64,000 bases of DNA from Burkholderia thailandensis E264 (GCF_000012365.1 NC_007650.1:1860001-1924000); one strand, 5' to 3'. Counted from the stretch's first letter, positions 27,637 through 36,624 are shown. Notes: generated by a model not told the origin, from the letters alone. Program-made: numbers and translations.

Positions 27637-28646
27637 TTGATCGTGTTGCCCCACAGGCTCTTGTCGTCGACGTTCGCCTTCGTCACGAGCGGCGCCGGCA
27701 GTTGGTCCTCGAGAATGCCGGGCGCGCGCTGCACGATCACGCTGCCGTGATCGGTCGGCCCCGGCTTGAACGTCTGGCCGGCGAGCGCCGCCTTGATGTA
27801 GAAGAGCCCGTAGCGCGCGTACAGGTCGGCGGGCTGCGACACGGTCGCGTCGATATCGCCGCGGCGGATCGCTTCGTATTCCTGCGGGATGCCGTCGTTG
27901 CTCACGATCACCACGTGCTTCGCGCCGCCTGCCGGATACAGCATCTGCTTGCGGCGCAGCGTCTGCAGCGTCGGCGACAGATAGACGCCGCCCGCCTGCA
28001 TGTAGATGCCCTTCACGTCCGGGTTCGCGGTCAGCAGGCTGTCGAGCGCGGTGGCCGCGACGTCGCCCTTCCACGCGGCCGGGATCTCGAGCACCTGCAG
28101 GTGCGGATAACCCTTCATGCACGCGCGGAACGCCTCGGAGCGATCGCGCCCGTTCACCGACGCGAGATCGCCCATGATCTGCACGACCTTGCCCTTTTGC
28201 ACGTGCTCGCCGAGGTACTTGCACGCCTTCTCGCCGTACGCGCGATTATCGGCGCGCACGACCATCGCGACCTTGCCCTGCGTCGGCGCGACGTCGACGG
28301 CGACGACGGGCACGTTGCGCGCGGCCGCCGCGTCGAGCGCGCGGCCGATCGCCGCCGAATCGAGCGGCCCGACGACGATGCCCTTCGCGCCGAGATTCAA
28401 CAGGTTGTTCATGTCCGTGATCTGCTGCGCGGGATCGCCATTCGAATTGACGGGCGCGAGCGCATCGATCTGCATGTCCTTCGCGTAATGCAGCAGATAG
28501 TTGTTGTACGACTGCCAGAACGGCGAAGTCAGCAAGGGCAGGTCGAGCCCGACCTTGCCCGTGTCCGCGCCCGCCGGCGCGGCGGCAAGCGCCCACGCCA
28601 GCGCGGCGCACCCGGCGAGTGCTCGCCCGCGATTGATCCACGTCAT
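27633..28646 (-). CDS. sugar ABC transporter substrate-binding protein, probably for L-fucose
   Basis: 337 aa with a Sec signal peptide ending after PAGA. Periplasmic-binding-protein type I fold: PLLTSPFWQSYNNYLLHYAKD, VNSNGDPAQQITDMNNLL, GIVVGPLDSAAIG, IVSNDGIPQEYEAIRRGDIDATVSQP. First gene of the ten-gene catabolic operon, divergent from the IclR regulator. Specificity for L-fucose follows from the enzymes downstream. Confidence 0.92.
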   Translation of the reverse strand: MTWINRGRALAGCAALAWALAAAPAGADTGKVGLDLPLLTSPFWQSYNNYLLHYAKDMQIDALAPVNSNGDPAQQITDMNNLLNLGAKGIVVGPLDSAAIGRALDAAAARNVPVVAVDVAPTQGKVAMVVRADNRAYGEKACKYLGEHVQKGKVVQIMGDLASVNGRDRSEAFRACMKGYPHLQVLEIPAAWKGDVAATALDSLLTANPDVKGIYMQAGGVYLSPTLQTLRRKQMLYPAGGAKHVVIVSNDGIPQEYEAIRRGDIDATVSQPADLYARYGLFYIKAALAGQTFKPGPTDHGSVIVQRAPGILEDQLPAPLVTKANVDDKSLWGNTIK

Positions 28647-28820
28647 GCCTGCCTCCTGTTTCCTCTGATGTTTTTCGGCCCGCTACGCGGACCGTTGCCA
28701 TATGTTTATTGGCGAAATTATTATTTATATACGGACTTTTTGAAGTCAAGGAGACCGTGGCGCAGAATGACTGCGTACTTTCCCTATCCTTGTTTCCATC
28801 CGACGCACCCGATCGACAAC
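28647..28820. promoter_or_regulatory. divergent promoter region of the fucose operon and IclR gene
   Basis: The centre (about 28695-28745) is strikingly AT-rich for this DNA, with ATTATTATTTATATA around 28716-28730 able to serve as -10 elements in both directions. The binding-protein gene has a consensus AGGAGG-like site before its ATG. This is where the IclR regulator is expected to bind; no clear palindrome was identified. Confidence 0.5.
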
Positions 28821-29645
28821 ATGAACGCCAGGAAACCCCGACCGGCCGGCCCCGCCGACGAACCGCAGGATCTCGACGACGCGGATCGCTATCGCGCGCC
28901 GGCGCTCGACAAGGGGCTCGACATCCTCGAGCTGCTGTCCGAACGCAAGGACGGCTTGACGCGCACGGAAATCACGAAAGAGCTCGGCCGCAACGCGAGC
29001 GAGATCTACCGGATGCTGGAGCGGCTCGTCGCGCGCCAGTACGTGATCCGCTCGCCGGGCGGCGATCGTTATTCGCTGAGCCTGAAGCTGTATGCGCTCG
29101 CGCACCGGCACCCGCCGATGCACCGGCTGATCGCCGAGGCGCTGCCGCCGATGCAGCGCTTCGCGGACGCGGCCGAGCAGTCGTGCCACCTGTCCGTCTA
29201 CGATCGGGGCAACCTGCTCGTGATCGCGCAGGTCGACGGGCCCGGCATCTGGGGGATGTCGGTGAAACTCGGCTCGCGCGTCGGGCTCGTCGACACCGCG
29301 TCGGGCCACGCGATGCTCGCGTTCCAGTCCGCCGAGCAACGCGCGCACATGCTCGCCGAGCATACGAAGGTGAAAGGCGAGCAGCCGCTCGCCGCGCGCA
29401 ATCTCGACGCGCGCCTCGACGCGATCCGCGCGGCCGGGCACGTGCAGCAGGACAGCCGCCAGATGTTCGGCGTCACCGACGTCACGCATCCGATTCTCGG
29501 CCCGGCGGGCCACGCGATCGCCGTACTCACGTGCCCGTACATTCGCCGGATCGACGCATACGTCGCGCCGCCGCTCGACGCGGTCGTCGCGCTGCTGCAC
29601 GACACGGCGGCGGGCTTGTCGATGGTCGGCGAGGCGGCCGTGTGA
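28821..29645 (+). CDS. IclR family transcriptional regulator of the fucose operon
   Basis: 274 aa from ATG 28821; an in-frame ATG at 28767, with AGGAG 13 bases before it, is an alternative. The N-terminal winged helix (ALDKGLDILELLSERKDGLTRTEI, GRNASEIYRMLERLVARQYV) is followed by the IclR effector domain (SCHLSVYDRGNLLVIAQVDGPG, GLVDTASGHAMLAF). It is divergent from the importer and probably senses L-fucose or an early intermediate. Confidence 0.9.
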   Translation: MNARKPRPAGPADEPQDLDDADRYRAPALDKGLDILELLSERKDGLTRTEITKELGRNASEIYRMLERLVARQYVIRSPGGDRYSLSLKLYALAHRHPPMHRLIAEALPPMQRFADAAEQSCHLSVYDRGNLLVIAQVDGPGIWGMSVKLGSRVGLVDTASGHAMLAFQSAEQRAHMLAEHTKVKGEQPLAARNLDARLDAIRAAGHVQQDSRQMFGVTDVTHPILGPAGHAIAVLTCPYIRRIDAYVAPPLDAVVALLHDTAAGLSMVGEAAV

Positions 29646-29765
29646 CGATCGCGCCGGCGCGAGGCGAATCGCGAATCACGCGGCGCGTCTCGCGAACCAA
29701 GCGAGACGCGCGCAACGCGCGGCTTCGCCGGCCGCGCGTTGCGGCGAAGCCGCGCGTTCGGCCGG

Positions 29766-30236
29766 TCAAACCGCCGGCGGATCGCCGAGCCACCGCCGCG
29801 CGCCCGGGCCGCCGCGCGACGCGCGGTCGTCGGGATTCGTCAGCTTGCAGCGCTTGAGCGACAGGCATCCGCAGCCGATGCATTCGTCGAGATCGACGTA
29901 GAGCCGCTGCAATTCCTCGATCTTGTCCGCGACGCGCTTCTTCCACTCCCGCGACAGGCGCTGCCAGTCCCGGTTCGTCGGCAGCGTGTCGGCCGGCAGG
30001 CTCGCGAGTTGCACCGCGATCTCGTCGAGCGAATAGCCGATCCGCTGCGCGAACACGATGAACGCGATGCGGCGCAGCACCGAGCGCGGGTAGTAGCGAT
30101 GGCTCGAGCCGCGCCGGTGCGACGCGATCAGCCCGCGCGACTCGTAGAACCGCAGCGCGGACGCGGCCACGCCGCTGCGCGCCGACACTTCGCCGATCGA
30201 CAGCAGCGGGTCATTTTCACCACTTTTGCAACGCAT
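29766..30236 (-). CDS. soxR: redox-sensitive regulator SoxR
   Basis: 156 aa from ATG 30236, preceded by GGAGG. With this start the [2Fe-2S] ligands fall at C119, C122, C124 and C130, exactly the E. coli numbering, so the 13-codon longer frame is rejected. The MerR-type helix-turn-helix is LLSIGEVSARSGVAASALRFYE. In beta-proteobacteria SoxR responds to redox-cycling compounds and controls efflux pumps. Here the divergent neighbour is a broken RND adaptor gene. Confidence 0.95.
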   Translation of the reverse strand: MRCKSGENDPLLSIGEVSARSGVAASALRFYESRGLIASHRRGSSHRYYPRSVLRRIAFIVFAQRIGYSLDEIAVQLASLPADTLPTNRDWQRLSREWKKRVADKIEELQRLYVDLDECIGCGCLSLKRCKLTNPDDRASRGGPGARRWLGDPPAV

Positions 30237-30259
30237 TGCTTCGCCTCCGGAATCTCTAC

Positions 30260-30275
30260 TTGAAGTTAACTTCAA
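30260..30275. promoter_or_regulatory. SoxR-type operator
   Basis: Perfect 16-bp palindrome TTGAAGTTAACTTCAA between soxR and the divergent efflux remnant. The core GTTAAC and size match the E. coli soxS site (CCTCAAGTTAACTTGAGG). It probably still mediates soxR autoregulation. Confidence 0.75.
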
Positions 30276-30317
30276 TTTGCAAGCTGTGCGGCCAAGTCTA
30301 ATGCATGGCGAGGCAAC

Positions 30318-30898
30318 ATGCGCTTTCTCGCTCTACGCCGGGGGCCGTCCCGGCTCGCGGGCGGCGCGCTGCCGCTCGCGCTCGCCGGCTGCGGCTGCGG
30401 CAAAGGCAAAGGCAAAGGCAAAGGCGGCGATGCGGCGTCGGCCGCCCCGAAGGTCGGCGTGACGACGGTCGCGGCGCGCACGGTGCGCCTGGCCGACGTA
30501 TTCAACGGCCGCCGTCGAAGCGGTCGATGCGGTCGAGCTGAAGCCGCGCGTGAGCGGCTACCTGCAGCGCGCCGCGTACGAGGAAGGCGATGCGCTCGCG
30601 CAAGGCGCGGTGCTGCTCGTCATCGATCCGCGCCCATACCGGATCGCGCTCGACAAGGCAAACGCGCAATTGCGGCGCGCCCGCGCGGCGGCGGGCCTCG
30701 CGCAGGCGCGGCTCGCGCGCGGGCGCGCGCGGACCTGCGCGCGGCCAAGGCCGCCGTCGCCGGAGCGTGCCGGCGCGTTGCGTCGACAAGCGGAAATCGG
30801 CGCGGCGGCCGGCCTCGCGAATCATCGGCGACCGCGCACGACGGCCGTTCGGCGCACGTCCCGCCGCCGGCTGCGAGACAGTTCACAAAAATTCATTT
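30318..30898 (+). pseudogene. broken RND efflux periplasmic adaptor (AcrA/MexH type)
   Basis: Starts with a lipoprotein signal (LALAGCGC) and a Lys/Gly-rich linker, then VGVTTVAARTVRLADVFNG. At about nt 30505 the homology shifts to another frame (AVEAVDAVELKPRVSGYLQRAAYEEGDALAQGAVLLVIDPRPYRIALD), and near 30725 it shifts back (ADLRAAKAAVAG) before ending. Only about 190 of some 380 expected residues remain, and no pump or outer-membrane gene follows, because tRNA-Leu lies right behind. It is the remnant of a SoxR-controlled RND operon. Confidence 0.8.
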
Positions 30899-30920
30899 AG
30901 CCGTTAAAATTGCGCCCCTT

Positions 30921-31005
30921 GCCCAGGTGGCGAAATTGGTAGACGCACTATCTTGAGGGGGTAGCGCCGAAAGGCATGCGGGTTCAAATCCCGCCCTGGG
31001 CACCA
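30921..31005 (+). tRNA. tRNA-Leu (anticodon GAG)
   Basis: 85 bases including encoded CCA. Acceptor stem GCCCAGG pairs with CCTGGGC; anticodon stem CTATC/GGTAG encloses loop TTGAGGG (anticodon GAG); T-arm GCGGG-TTCAAAT-CCCGC; the long variable arm (CGCCGAAAGGCAT) is typical of a leucine tRNA. Confidence 0.97.
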
Positions 31006-31038
31006 AATACAGTTCCACGGAGTTCCTGGAACGTCCTG

Positions 31039-31073
31039 AAACCCGCGACAGCTCAAGGCTTCGCGGGTTTTTT
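31039..31073 (+). terminator. intrinsic terminator after tRNA-Leu
   Basis: Ten-base perfect stem AAACCCGCGA (31039-31048) with TCGCGGGTTT (31061-31070), extended by a T-run, 34 bases beyond the tRNA 3' end. The remaining bases to 31240 show no gene. Confidence 0.85.
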
Positions 31074-31240
31074 GCTTTCATTGACCTGCCCGGACGACTG
31101 CCCGGGCGAGCGACGCCGCCCCCTGCACGCGGGCGGCATCGCCGCCATGTGCTCTGGGAAGGGTTGGTCCGGCGCAACCGCGCGCTTGGGACACCAACGC
31201 GTGGCGCGAACGTGAGCCGGCACGGGTTGGTCCCGGGCGT

Positions 31241-32140
31241 TCACGGCGCCGCTCGCGCTCGGGCCTGCTCGACGAGCAGATCGCGGAATATGCGTGCGCT
31301 CGGGCTGAGTGTTGCGCCCTTGTGCCAAATGATCGTGAGATCACGTTCGACGGTCATGTCCGTGACTCGCAACGGAACGAGGGCCCCCGCTTCCAGCTCC
31401 GCTTCAATCGTGAAGCGCGATACCCAAGCGATCGCATTGCCGCGCAGCAGCAGGCGGTTCATCGCTTCCGCACTACCAACCGACAGGCGCGGCGCAAACT
31501 CGAGCCCGTGCTCGGCGAACGCGGTCTCGACGGCGTTACGTGTTCCCGAGCCGGGTTCGCGGGACAGCACGTCGCAATCCGCAATATCCTGAACGCCTAC
31601 CCTGTGCTTGCGCGCGAGCGGATGCGAAGACGCCGCGACGGCAAGCAGCGTATCCCGGCCGAACACCATCGAGTCGAACGCCGTGGTGTCATAGGCGCCC
31701 TCGACGAAGCCAAGCTGGCGTTCGTAAGTTAGCAGCGCGGCTTCGACAAGCTCCGTGTTCATTTCCGCGACGTCGATCGTCACGCCCGGATATCGATCGC
31801 AGAACACGTCAAGAACCGGCGGCAACAGGTAACTGCCGATCGTCCGGCTGGCGGCGAGTTTGAGGTTGCCCCGCACGAGCCCGGAAAATTCGTCGAGCGC
31901 GGCTTCGGCTTCGTCCGTCAGCGCGAATATGCGTTTCGCATAGCCGGCAAGCAGCCGGCCAGCCTCCGTCGGGCTCATGCCGCGCGGCCGCCGGTCGAAC
32001 AACACGACCCCAAGCCGCTCCTCCAAATCGCGGATCTCGCGCGTCAGCGCGGGCTGACTGACGTGCAGGCGCGCCGACGCGCCAGTGACGCTACCGGCTT
32101 CGACCACGGCCAGAAAGGCAGAGAGATGCGTAAAGTTCAT
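31241..32140 (-). CDS. LysR family regulator of the sulfite/oxidase cluster
   Basis: 299 aa. Helix-turn-helix at residues 1-60 (FLAVVEAGSVTGASARLHVSQPALTREIRDLEERLGV), then a periplasmic-binding-like effector domain (GNLKLAASRTIGSYLLPPVL, SREPGSGTRNAVETAF). The effector domain resembles CysB/YeiE-like LysR proteins that sense small anions such as sulfite, though many others share it. It is divergent from the TDT transporter across an AT-rich operator region. Confidence 0.9.
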   Translation of the reverse strand: MNFTHLSAFLAVVEAGSVTGASARLHVSQPALTREIRDLEERLGVVLFDRRPRGMSPTEAGRLLAGYAKRIFALTDEAEAALDEFSGLVRGNLKLAASRTIGSYLLPPVLDVFCDRYPGVTIDVAEMNTELVEAALLTYERQLGFVEGAYDTTAFDSMVFGRDTLLAVAASSHPLARKHRVGVQDIADCDVLSREPGSGTRNAVETAFAEHGLEFAPRLSVGSAEAMNRLLLRGNAIAWVSRFTIEAELEAGALVPLRVTDMTVERDLTIIWHKGATLSPSARIFRDLLVEQARARAAP

Positions 32141-32172
32141 CGCGGCCCATCAATATAAAAAACATATGGATC

Positions 32173-32187
32173 ACATAATCTTTATGT
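32173..32187. promoter_or_regulatory. LysR-type operator candidate
   Basis: Perfect inverted repeat ACATAA-TCT-TTATGT within a roughly 60-base AT-rich stretch (32150-32210) between the LysR and TDT genes. It contains a T-N11-A core typical of LysR sites, and the composition contrasts sharply with the flanking genes. Confidence 0.55.
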
Positions 32188-32248
32188 ATTTTTAATATGT
32201 CAAGCCGAATTTTATTCTTGTCGACATCGGCAATCGATGGAGATCAAG

Positions 32249-33394
32249 ATGGCCAGCTACGTTCCCGATACAGTCGCTTCACCCAGGCAGCCATTGGCTG
32301 ACAAGGTCCGGCAGTTCACACCGAATTGGTTCGCGATGTCGATGGGCAACGGCATCGTTTCACTTGTCCTGGTTGCGTTGCCCGTTCGCTTCGCCGGCCA
32401 GCAGTCGATCGCCGCGACGCTCTGGAGCATCAACATCGTGCTCTACACGGTGTGTGTCGCGATGCTCCTGTTGCGTGTGTCGCGCCACCCGGAGACGATC
32501 CGGCCGATGCTGCATCATCCGTTGCAGTCGATGTTTCTCGGTGCGATTCCGATGGGGCTCGTGCCCATCATCAACGGTTGCGTGCTGTTCGCGGCGCCGC
32601 ACGTCGGGCCGCTCGCGTATCAGGTCGCCTTCTATCTCTGGTGCTTCGATTCGCTGCTGGCGATCGCGATTGCAATCGGCGTGCCGTACCTGATGTTCGC
32701 CGAGCAGAACCATGCGTTCGAGCGCGTGAGCGCGGTGCTCCTGTTGCCGCTCGTCGCGCCGGAAGTGGCGGCGTCGAGCGCCGCCGTGATCGCGCCGTAT
32801 CTGCCGATGCAGACCGCGCGCGCCGTCATCGGCATCGGCTATGCGCTTTGGGCGATTTCGCTGTCGCTTGCGTTTGCCGTCCTGACCATCGTCTTCTTCC
32901 GTCTTGTCATCCACAAGTTGCCGCATCGCGATCTCGCTCCGTCGAGCTGGCTGACGCTCGGGCCGATCGGAACCGGCGCGCTCGGGATTCTCGGCCTCGG
33001 TCGGGTTGCCGCGGATGCATTCCGGGACACCGCATTCGCGCAGCTTGGCGCAATGGCCAGCGAGCTGGGGTTGGCCTGCGCACTGCTGCTCTGGAGCGCG
33101 GGTGTCTGGTGGCTTGTGATTGCCGCGCTGTTCACGATGCGCTACCGCAAGGACGGAATGCAATTCAACCTTGGCTGGTGGGGCTTTACGTTTCCGCTTG
33201 GCGTCTATACCGCCGCGACGCTGGCGATTCATCGCGTGACCGGAATCGCCGCGTTCGGGGTCGCCGGAACGTTGCTCGCCGCGATGCTCGCCTGCTTCTG
33301 GGGCGTCGTGCTAACCAATACGTTGCGGCTGGTTTTGCAAGGTCGGTTGTTCCACGCGCCATGCCTCGAGACACGCGCCGCGGCCACCGCGTGA
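32249..33394 (+). CDS. TDT-family (SLAC1/TehA/Ssu1-like) anion transporter
   Basis: 381 aa from ATG 32249, with GGAG 7 bases upstream; the ATG at 32237 would overlap that site. About ten hydrophobic segments, opening with FTPNWFAMSMGNGIVSLVLVALP, the hallmark of the tellurite-resistance/dicarboxylate transporter family. The family includes yeast Ssu1 (sulfite efflux), SLAC1 anion channels and Mae1 (malate). Neighbouring sulfite-dehydrogenase genes favour sulfite export; the malate-dehydrogenase gene next to it would favour malate. First gene of the divergent cluster. Confidence 0.85.
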   Translation: MASYVPDTVASPRQPLADKVRQFTPNWFAMSMGNGIVSLVLVALPVRFAGQQSIAATLWSINIVLYTVCVAMLLLRVSRHPETIRPMLHHPLQSMFLGAIPMGLVPIINGCVLFAAPHVGPLAYQVAFYLWCFDSLLAIAIAIGVPYLMFAEQNHAFERVSAVLLLPLVAPEVAASSAAVIAPYLPMQTARAVIGIGYALWAISLSLAFAVLTIVFFRLVIHKLPHRDLAPSSWLTLGPIGTGALGILGLGRVAADAFRDTAFAQLGAMASELGLACALLLWSAGVWWLVIAALFTMRYRKDGMQFNLGWWGFTFPLGVYTAATLAIHRVTGIAAFGVAGTLLAAMLACFWGVVLTNTLRLVLQGRLFHAPCLETRAAATA

Positions 33395-33470
33395 TACGCC
33401 CGCATGCGACGGAACGGGCGGCTGCCGAACCGCCATGCGATGAATTCTTCCAGGAAAACGAGAGGTCGAT

Positions 33471-34460
33471 ATGAACACTGAAGCAAAGCGCATTGCCGTG
33501 TCGGGCGCGGCCGGACAGATTGCCTACTCTCTGCTGTTTCGAATCGCGCAGGGCGACCTGCTTGGAGAGGATCAGCCCGTGATCCTGCAACTGCTGGACC
33601 TGCCGCAAGCCTACGGCGCCGTCCAGGGTGTCGTGATGGAGCTTCAGGATTGCGCGTTTCCGTTGCTCAAGGAAATCCAGGTGGCCACCGATCCGCACGC
33701 GGCATTTCTCAACGCCGATTACGCCTTCCTGGTCGGCTCGAAGCCGCGCACGAAAGGAATGGAGCGGCGCGATCTGCTGGCGGAAAATGCCGCGATCTTC
33801 CGCACCCAGGGGCGCGCGCTCAACGAGGCCGCGAGCAGGGACGTAAAGGTGCTGGTCGTCGGCAATCCCGCGAACACCAACGCATCGATCCTGCGCCGAT
33901 TCGCGCCCGATCTGCCGGACGACGCCATCTCGGCCATGATCCGCCTCGATCACAACCGCGCCGTGTCGATGCTGGCGCAGCGATGCAATGTCGATGTCGA
34001 CTCGATCGCCGACATGGTCGTATGGGGAAATCACTCGCCCACGATGTTTCCCGACTATCGTCACGCGCGCATCGGGCGGCGTCTCGTGAAAGACCTGATC
34101 AACGATGAGAACTGGTACCGCGAGAGCTTCATCCCGAAGGTGGCGCAGCGCGGCACGGCGATCATCGAGGCGCGAGGCGCATCGTCGGCGGCTTCCGCCG
34201 CAAACGCCGCCATCGACCAGATGCGCGACTGGATTTTCGGAAGCGACGGGCGCTGGGTCTCGATGAGCGTGCCTTCGGACGGATCGTACGGCATTGCGCC
34301 GGGACTGATGTTCGGCGTTCCGGTGATTTGCGACGGTGGCCGATACGAGCGCGTGAAGGACATCGGAATCGATGCGTTCGCCAGACAGCGAATCGACCTG
34401 TCCGTTCGCGAGCTGCAGGAGGAGGCGGACGTGGTCAATCGCCTGTTTGCCGATCGCTGA
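33471..34460 (+). CDS. malate dehydrogenase paralogue
   Basis: 329 aa, preceded by GAGAGG. It has the NAD motif [17 protein letters not shown], substrate-binding Arg residues in [23 protein letters not shown], and the catalytic His in [14 protein letters not shown]. It resembles the beta-proteobacterial MDH family but is clearly shorter of consensus than a housekeeping copy in several loops. It sits between the anion transporter and the oxidase genes, so it may supply NADH or handle an imported dicarboxylate. It follows the transporter by 76 bases. Confidence 0.88.
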   Translation: MNTEAKRIAVSGAAGQIAYSLLFRIAQGDLLGEDQPVILQLLDLPQAYGAVQGVVMELQDCAFPLLKEIQVATDPHAAFLNADYAFLVGSKPRTKGMERRDLLAENAAIFRTQGRALNEAASRDVKVLVVGNPANTNASILRRFAPDLPDDAISAMIRLDHNRAVSMLAQRCNVDVDSIADMVVWGNHSPTMFPDYRHARIGRRLVKDLINDENWYRESFIPKVAQRGTAIIEARGASSAASAANAAIDQMRDWIFGSDGRWVSMSVPSDGSYGIAPGLMFGVPVICDGGRYERVKDIGIDAFARQRIDLSVRELQEEADVVNRLFADR

Positions 34461-34697
34461 GCCGGCACGCCTGCGCGACCAGCGTTTCGAAATCCTTCGG
34501 AAATGCGTGCGGGGCCGGTTCGCCCGGCGTCCGGCGGACGATCGGACAACGAACGAATCGTGAATCTGCCGCGGCTCCTCCCTTCTCGTGTTCAAGCGGC
34601 CGCATCCAATGGGTCGCGCGAAGCAACGTTGCGGTTTTCAGATTCAATCGCGACGCCCTTATCGGCAGTCATGCCTTAACAATAAAAAGGAGCACAC

Positions 34698-34919
34698 ATG
34701 TTGAACCGACATCATGAAGCGAATGCAGGCGCGTTCCGTGCGCGGCAAGCCCGGCATCGCATCGCCTTCGGGCTGGGCGCGGCCCTGGCCGCCGCGACGT
34801 TCGCCGCATCCGCGCACGCAACCCTCCCCCTGCCCGCTTTCAACACGGCCGTTTTCGCGAAAGCGTCGGCGGACATCCCGATCGTCGTGCCGATCTGCTG
34901 CCGGGGACGAGCGCGATAA
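34698..34919 (+). CDS. small exported peptide upstream of the oxidase genes
   Basis: 73 aa with a strong AAAAGGAG site 6 bases before ATG 34698. A signal peptide is clear: basic N-terminus, IAFGLGAALAAATFAASAHA, cleavage near residue 41. The mature part is only about 30 residues (LPLPAFNTAVFAKASADIPI...) and ends in PICCRGRAR with a Cys pair. No family is recognised. Placement 85 bases before ccoN suggests an accessory or sensing role. Confidence 0.6.
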   Translation: MLNRHHEANAGAFRARQARHRIAFGLGAALAAATFAASAHATLPLPAFNTAVFAKASADIPIVVPICCRGRAR

Positions 34920-35004
34920 GCGTGCCCATGAACGTGCGCGACGGGCCTTGCCGGCGGCGAGAACCGGCGCGCGCGATTCGTCTCAATGCAAGGGGGGATA
35001 ACAC

Positions 35005-36612
35005 ATGAATTTCACTCTGGGCGTCCTGCTCAGTCTCTCGTTCGTCATCACGGTGCTCGGACTGTTCGTGTTCATCTGGGCTCAGTCGAACGGCCTCCTG
35101 AAGATGGGGCAGTCCGCCGCCGAGGTGATCTTCGCCCAAGGCGAAATCGGCCATGCGGAGACGTTTGCCGGCGTATCGGGACACGAGCGCGTTGGCGGGG
35201 CGGCATCCGCCGACGCAGCCGAGCTTCAGGATCGATTGCGCGCCGACCGATCGAGTAGCGCGGCGGCGCTCGCGTTCATCGCTTCGTCGGTTGGCTGGCT
35301 TTTGCTCGGCTCGGTGTTCGGCATGCTCGCATCGCTGAACTTCCAGGTGCCGGACTGGCTTTCGACGTCGCCGCTGATCACGTTTGGCCGCACGCGTGTC
35401 GTGCATCTGAACATCGTGACGTACGGTTGGGCGTCGATGGCCGGAATCGGCGTCGCGCTATGGCTGTTCCCTCGCCTGCTCAAAACCCGATTGGCGGGGG
35501 CGCGCTTCGCGATTGCGGGGGCCGTGCTCTGGAACCTCGGCGTCGCGGCGGGTTGCGCGGCGATTCTGTTCGGCTGGAGCGACGGCATGGAATGGCTCGA
35601 AATTCCGTGGCAGATCGGCATGCTGCTCGCGATCGCCGGCGCGCTGGCCGCTGTTCCGCTGCTGCTCACACTTCGCCGGCGAACGGTGGACCATCTCTAT
35701 GTTTCCGTCTGGTACCTGGCCGCGGCGTTGCTCTGGTTCCCGATTCTCTACGCCGTCGCAAAAGTGCCGCACATGCACTTCGGCGTCGAATCGGCGATCG
35801 TCAACTGGTGGTTCGCGCACAACGTCCTCGGCCTCTGGCTGACGCCGCTCGGTCTCGGCGCCGCGTATTACCTGATCGCGAAGATCGTCGGCCGGCCGAT
35901 TCATTCCTACAACCTGTCCCTCATCGGCTTCTGGGCGCTGGCGATGTTCTACAGCCAGGCAGGCATTCACCATCTGATCGGCGGGCCGGTTCCGGAATGG
36001 ATCGTGACGGTGTCGGTCGTGCAGAGCGTGATGATGGTGGTGCCCGTCATCGCGGTGGCGATCAACCACATGATGACGCTCCGCGGACATGGCGCCGCGC
36101 TGAAGCAATCGTATCCGCTGCGCTTCATCGCGCTGGGGTCGGCGCTGTACACGCTCGTGTCGATGCAAGGTTCGCTCGAGGCGATCCGCTCGTTCAATCG
36201 CGTCGTTCACTTCACGCAATACACGATCGGCCACGCTCATCTGGGCGTCTATGGCTTCTATTCGCTGATCATGTTCGGCGCGATCTATTTTCTGATGCCG
36301 CGCGTCGCGGACCGGGAATGGCCGTTCCCGAAGCTGATCGCGTGGCACTTCTGGCTGGTCGTGGCGGGAATCGGCATCTACTTCGTGTCGCTGACCATCG
36401 GCGGCGTGCTTCAGGGGCTCGCGATGCTCGATCCGAAGCAACCGTTCATGGCATCGGTGACGGTAACGCTGCCGTACCTGGCTGCCCGCACGGTCGGCGG
36501 CGCGCTGATGACGCTCGGCCATTTCGTATTCGCCTTCCACTTCTGCAAGCTGCTTGCCATGCGTGCGGACCGGCAACCCGTATCGCCGGTCGCAGCCGAT
36601 GCATGGCATTAG
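35005..36612 (+). CDS. ccoN: cbb3-type cytochrome c oxidase subunit I (CcoN-like)
   Basis: 535 aa with about 13 hydrophobic segments. Haem-copper ligands are visible: VVHLNIVTYGW (low-spin haem His), WWFAHNVLGLWLTP (CuB His, with the Tyr placed as in cbb3), GIHHLIGGPVP (two CuB His), and HFTQYTIGHAHLGVYGF (both haem irons). An extra membrane helix at residues 7-28 (GLFVFIWAQSNGLL) and a roughly 50-residue soluble linker precede the catalytic core and resemble a CcoS-like segment fused to CcoN. It is followed 12 bases later by ccoO. Confidence 0.92.
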   Translation: MNFTLGVLLSLSFVITVLGLFVFIWAQSNGLLKMGQSAAEVIFAQGEIGHAETFAGVSGHERVGGAASADAAELQDRLRADRSSSAAALAFIASSVGWLLLGSVFGMLASLNFQVPDWLSTSPLITFGRTRVVHLNIVTYGWASMAGIGVALWLFPRLLKTRLAGARFAIAGAVLWNLGVAAGCAAILFGWSDGMEWLEIPWQIGMLLAIAGALAAVPLLLTLRRRTVDHLYVSVWYLAAALLWFPILYAVAKVPHMHFGVESAIVNWWFAHNVLGLWLTPLGLGAAYYLIAKIVGRPIHSYNLSLIGFWALAMFYSQAGIHHLIGGPVPEWIVTVSVVQSVMMVVPVIAVAINHMMTLRGHGAALKQSYPLRFIALGSALYTLVSMQGSLEAIRSFNRVVHFTQYTIGHAHLGVYGFYSLIMFGAIYFLMPRVADREWPFPKLIAWHFWLVVAGIGIYFVSLTIGGVLQGLAMLDPKQPFMASVTVTLPYLAARTVGGALMTLGHFVFAFHFCKLLAMRADRQPVSPVAADAWH

Positions 36613-36624
36613 ACGGGACACCAC

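Noticed and set aside
30921..31240. tRNA-Leu as an integration site for a genomic island covering the sulfite/oxidase cluster
   Set aside because: No integrase gene and no repeat of the tRNA 3' end was seen downstream; the cluster has host-like composition.
32249..34460. Reading the TDT transporter and malate dehydrogenase as a malate-uptake pair only
   Set aside because: Plausible and not excluded, but the rest of the linked cluster is sulfite dehydrogenase plus oxidase, so sulfite export is preferred; kept as the alternative in the gene entry.
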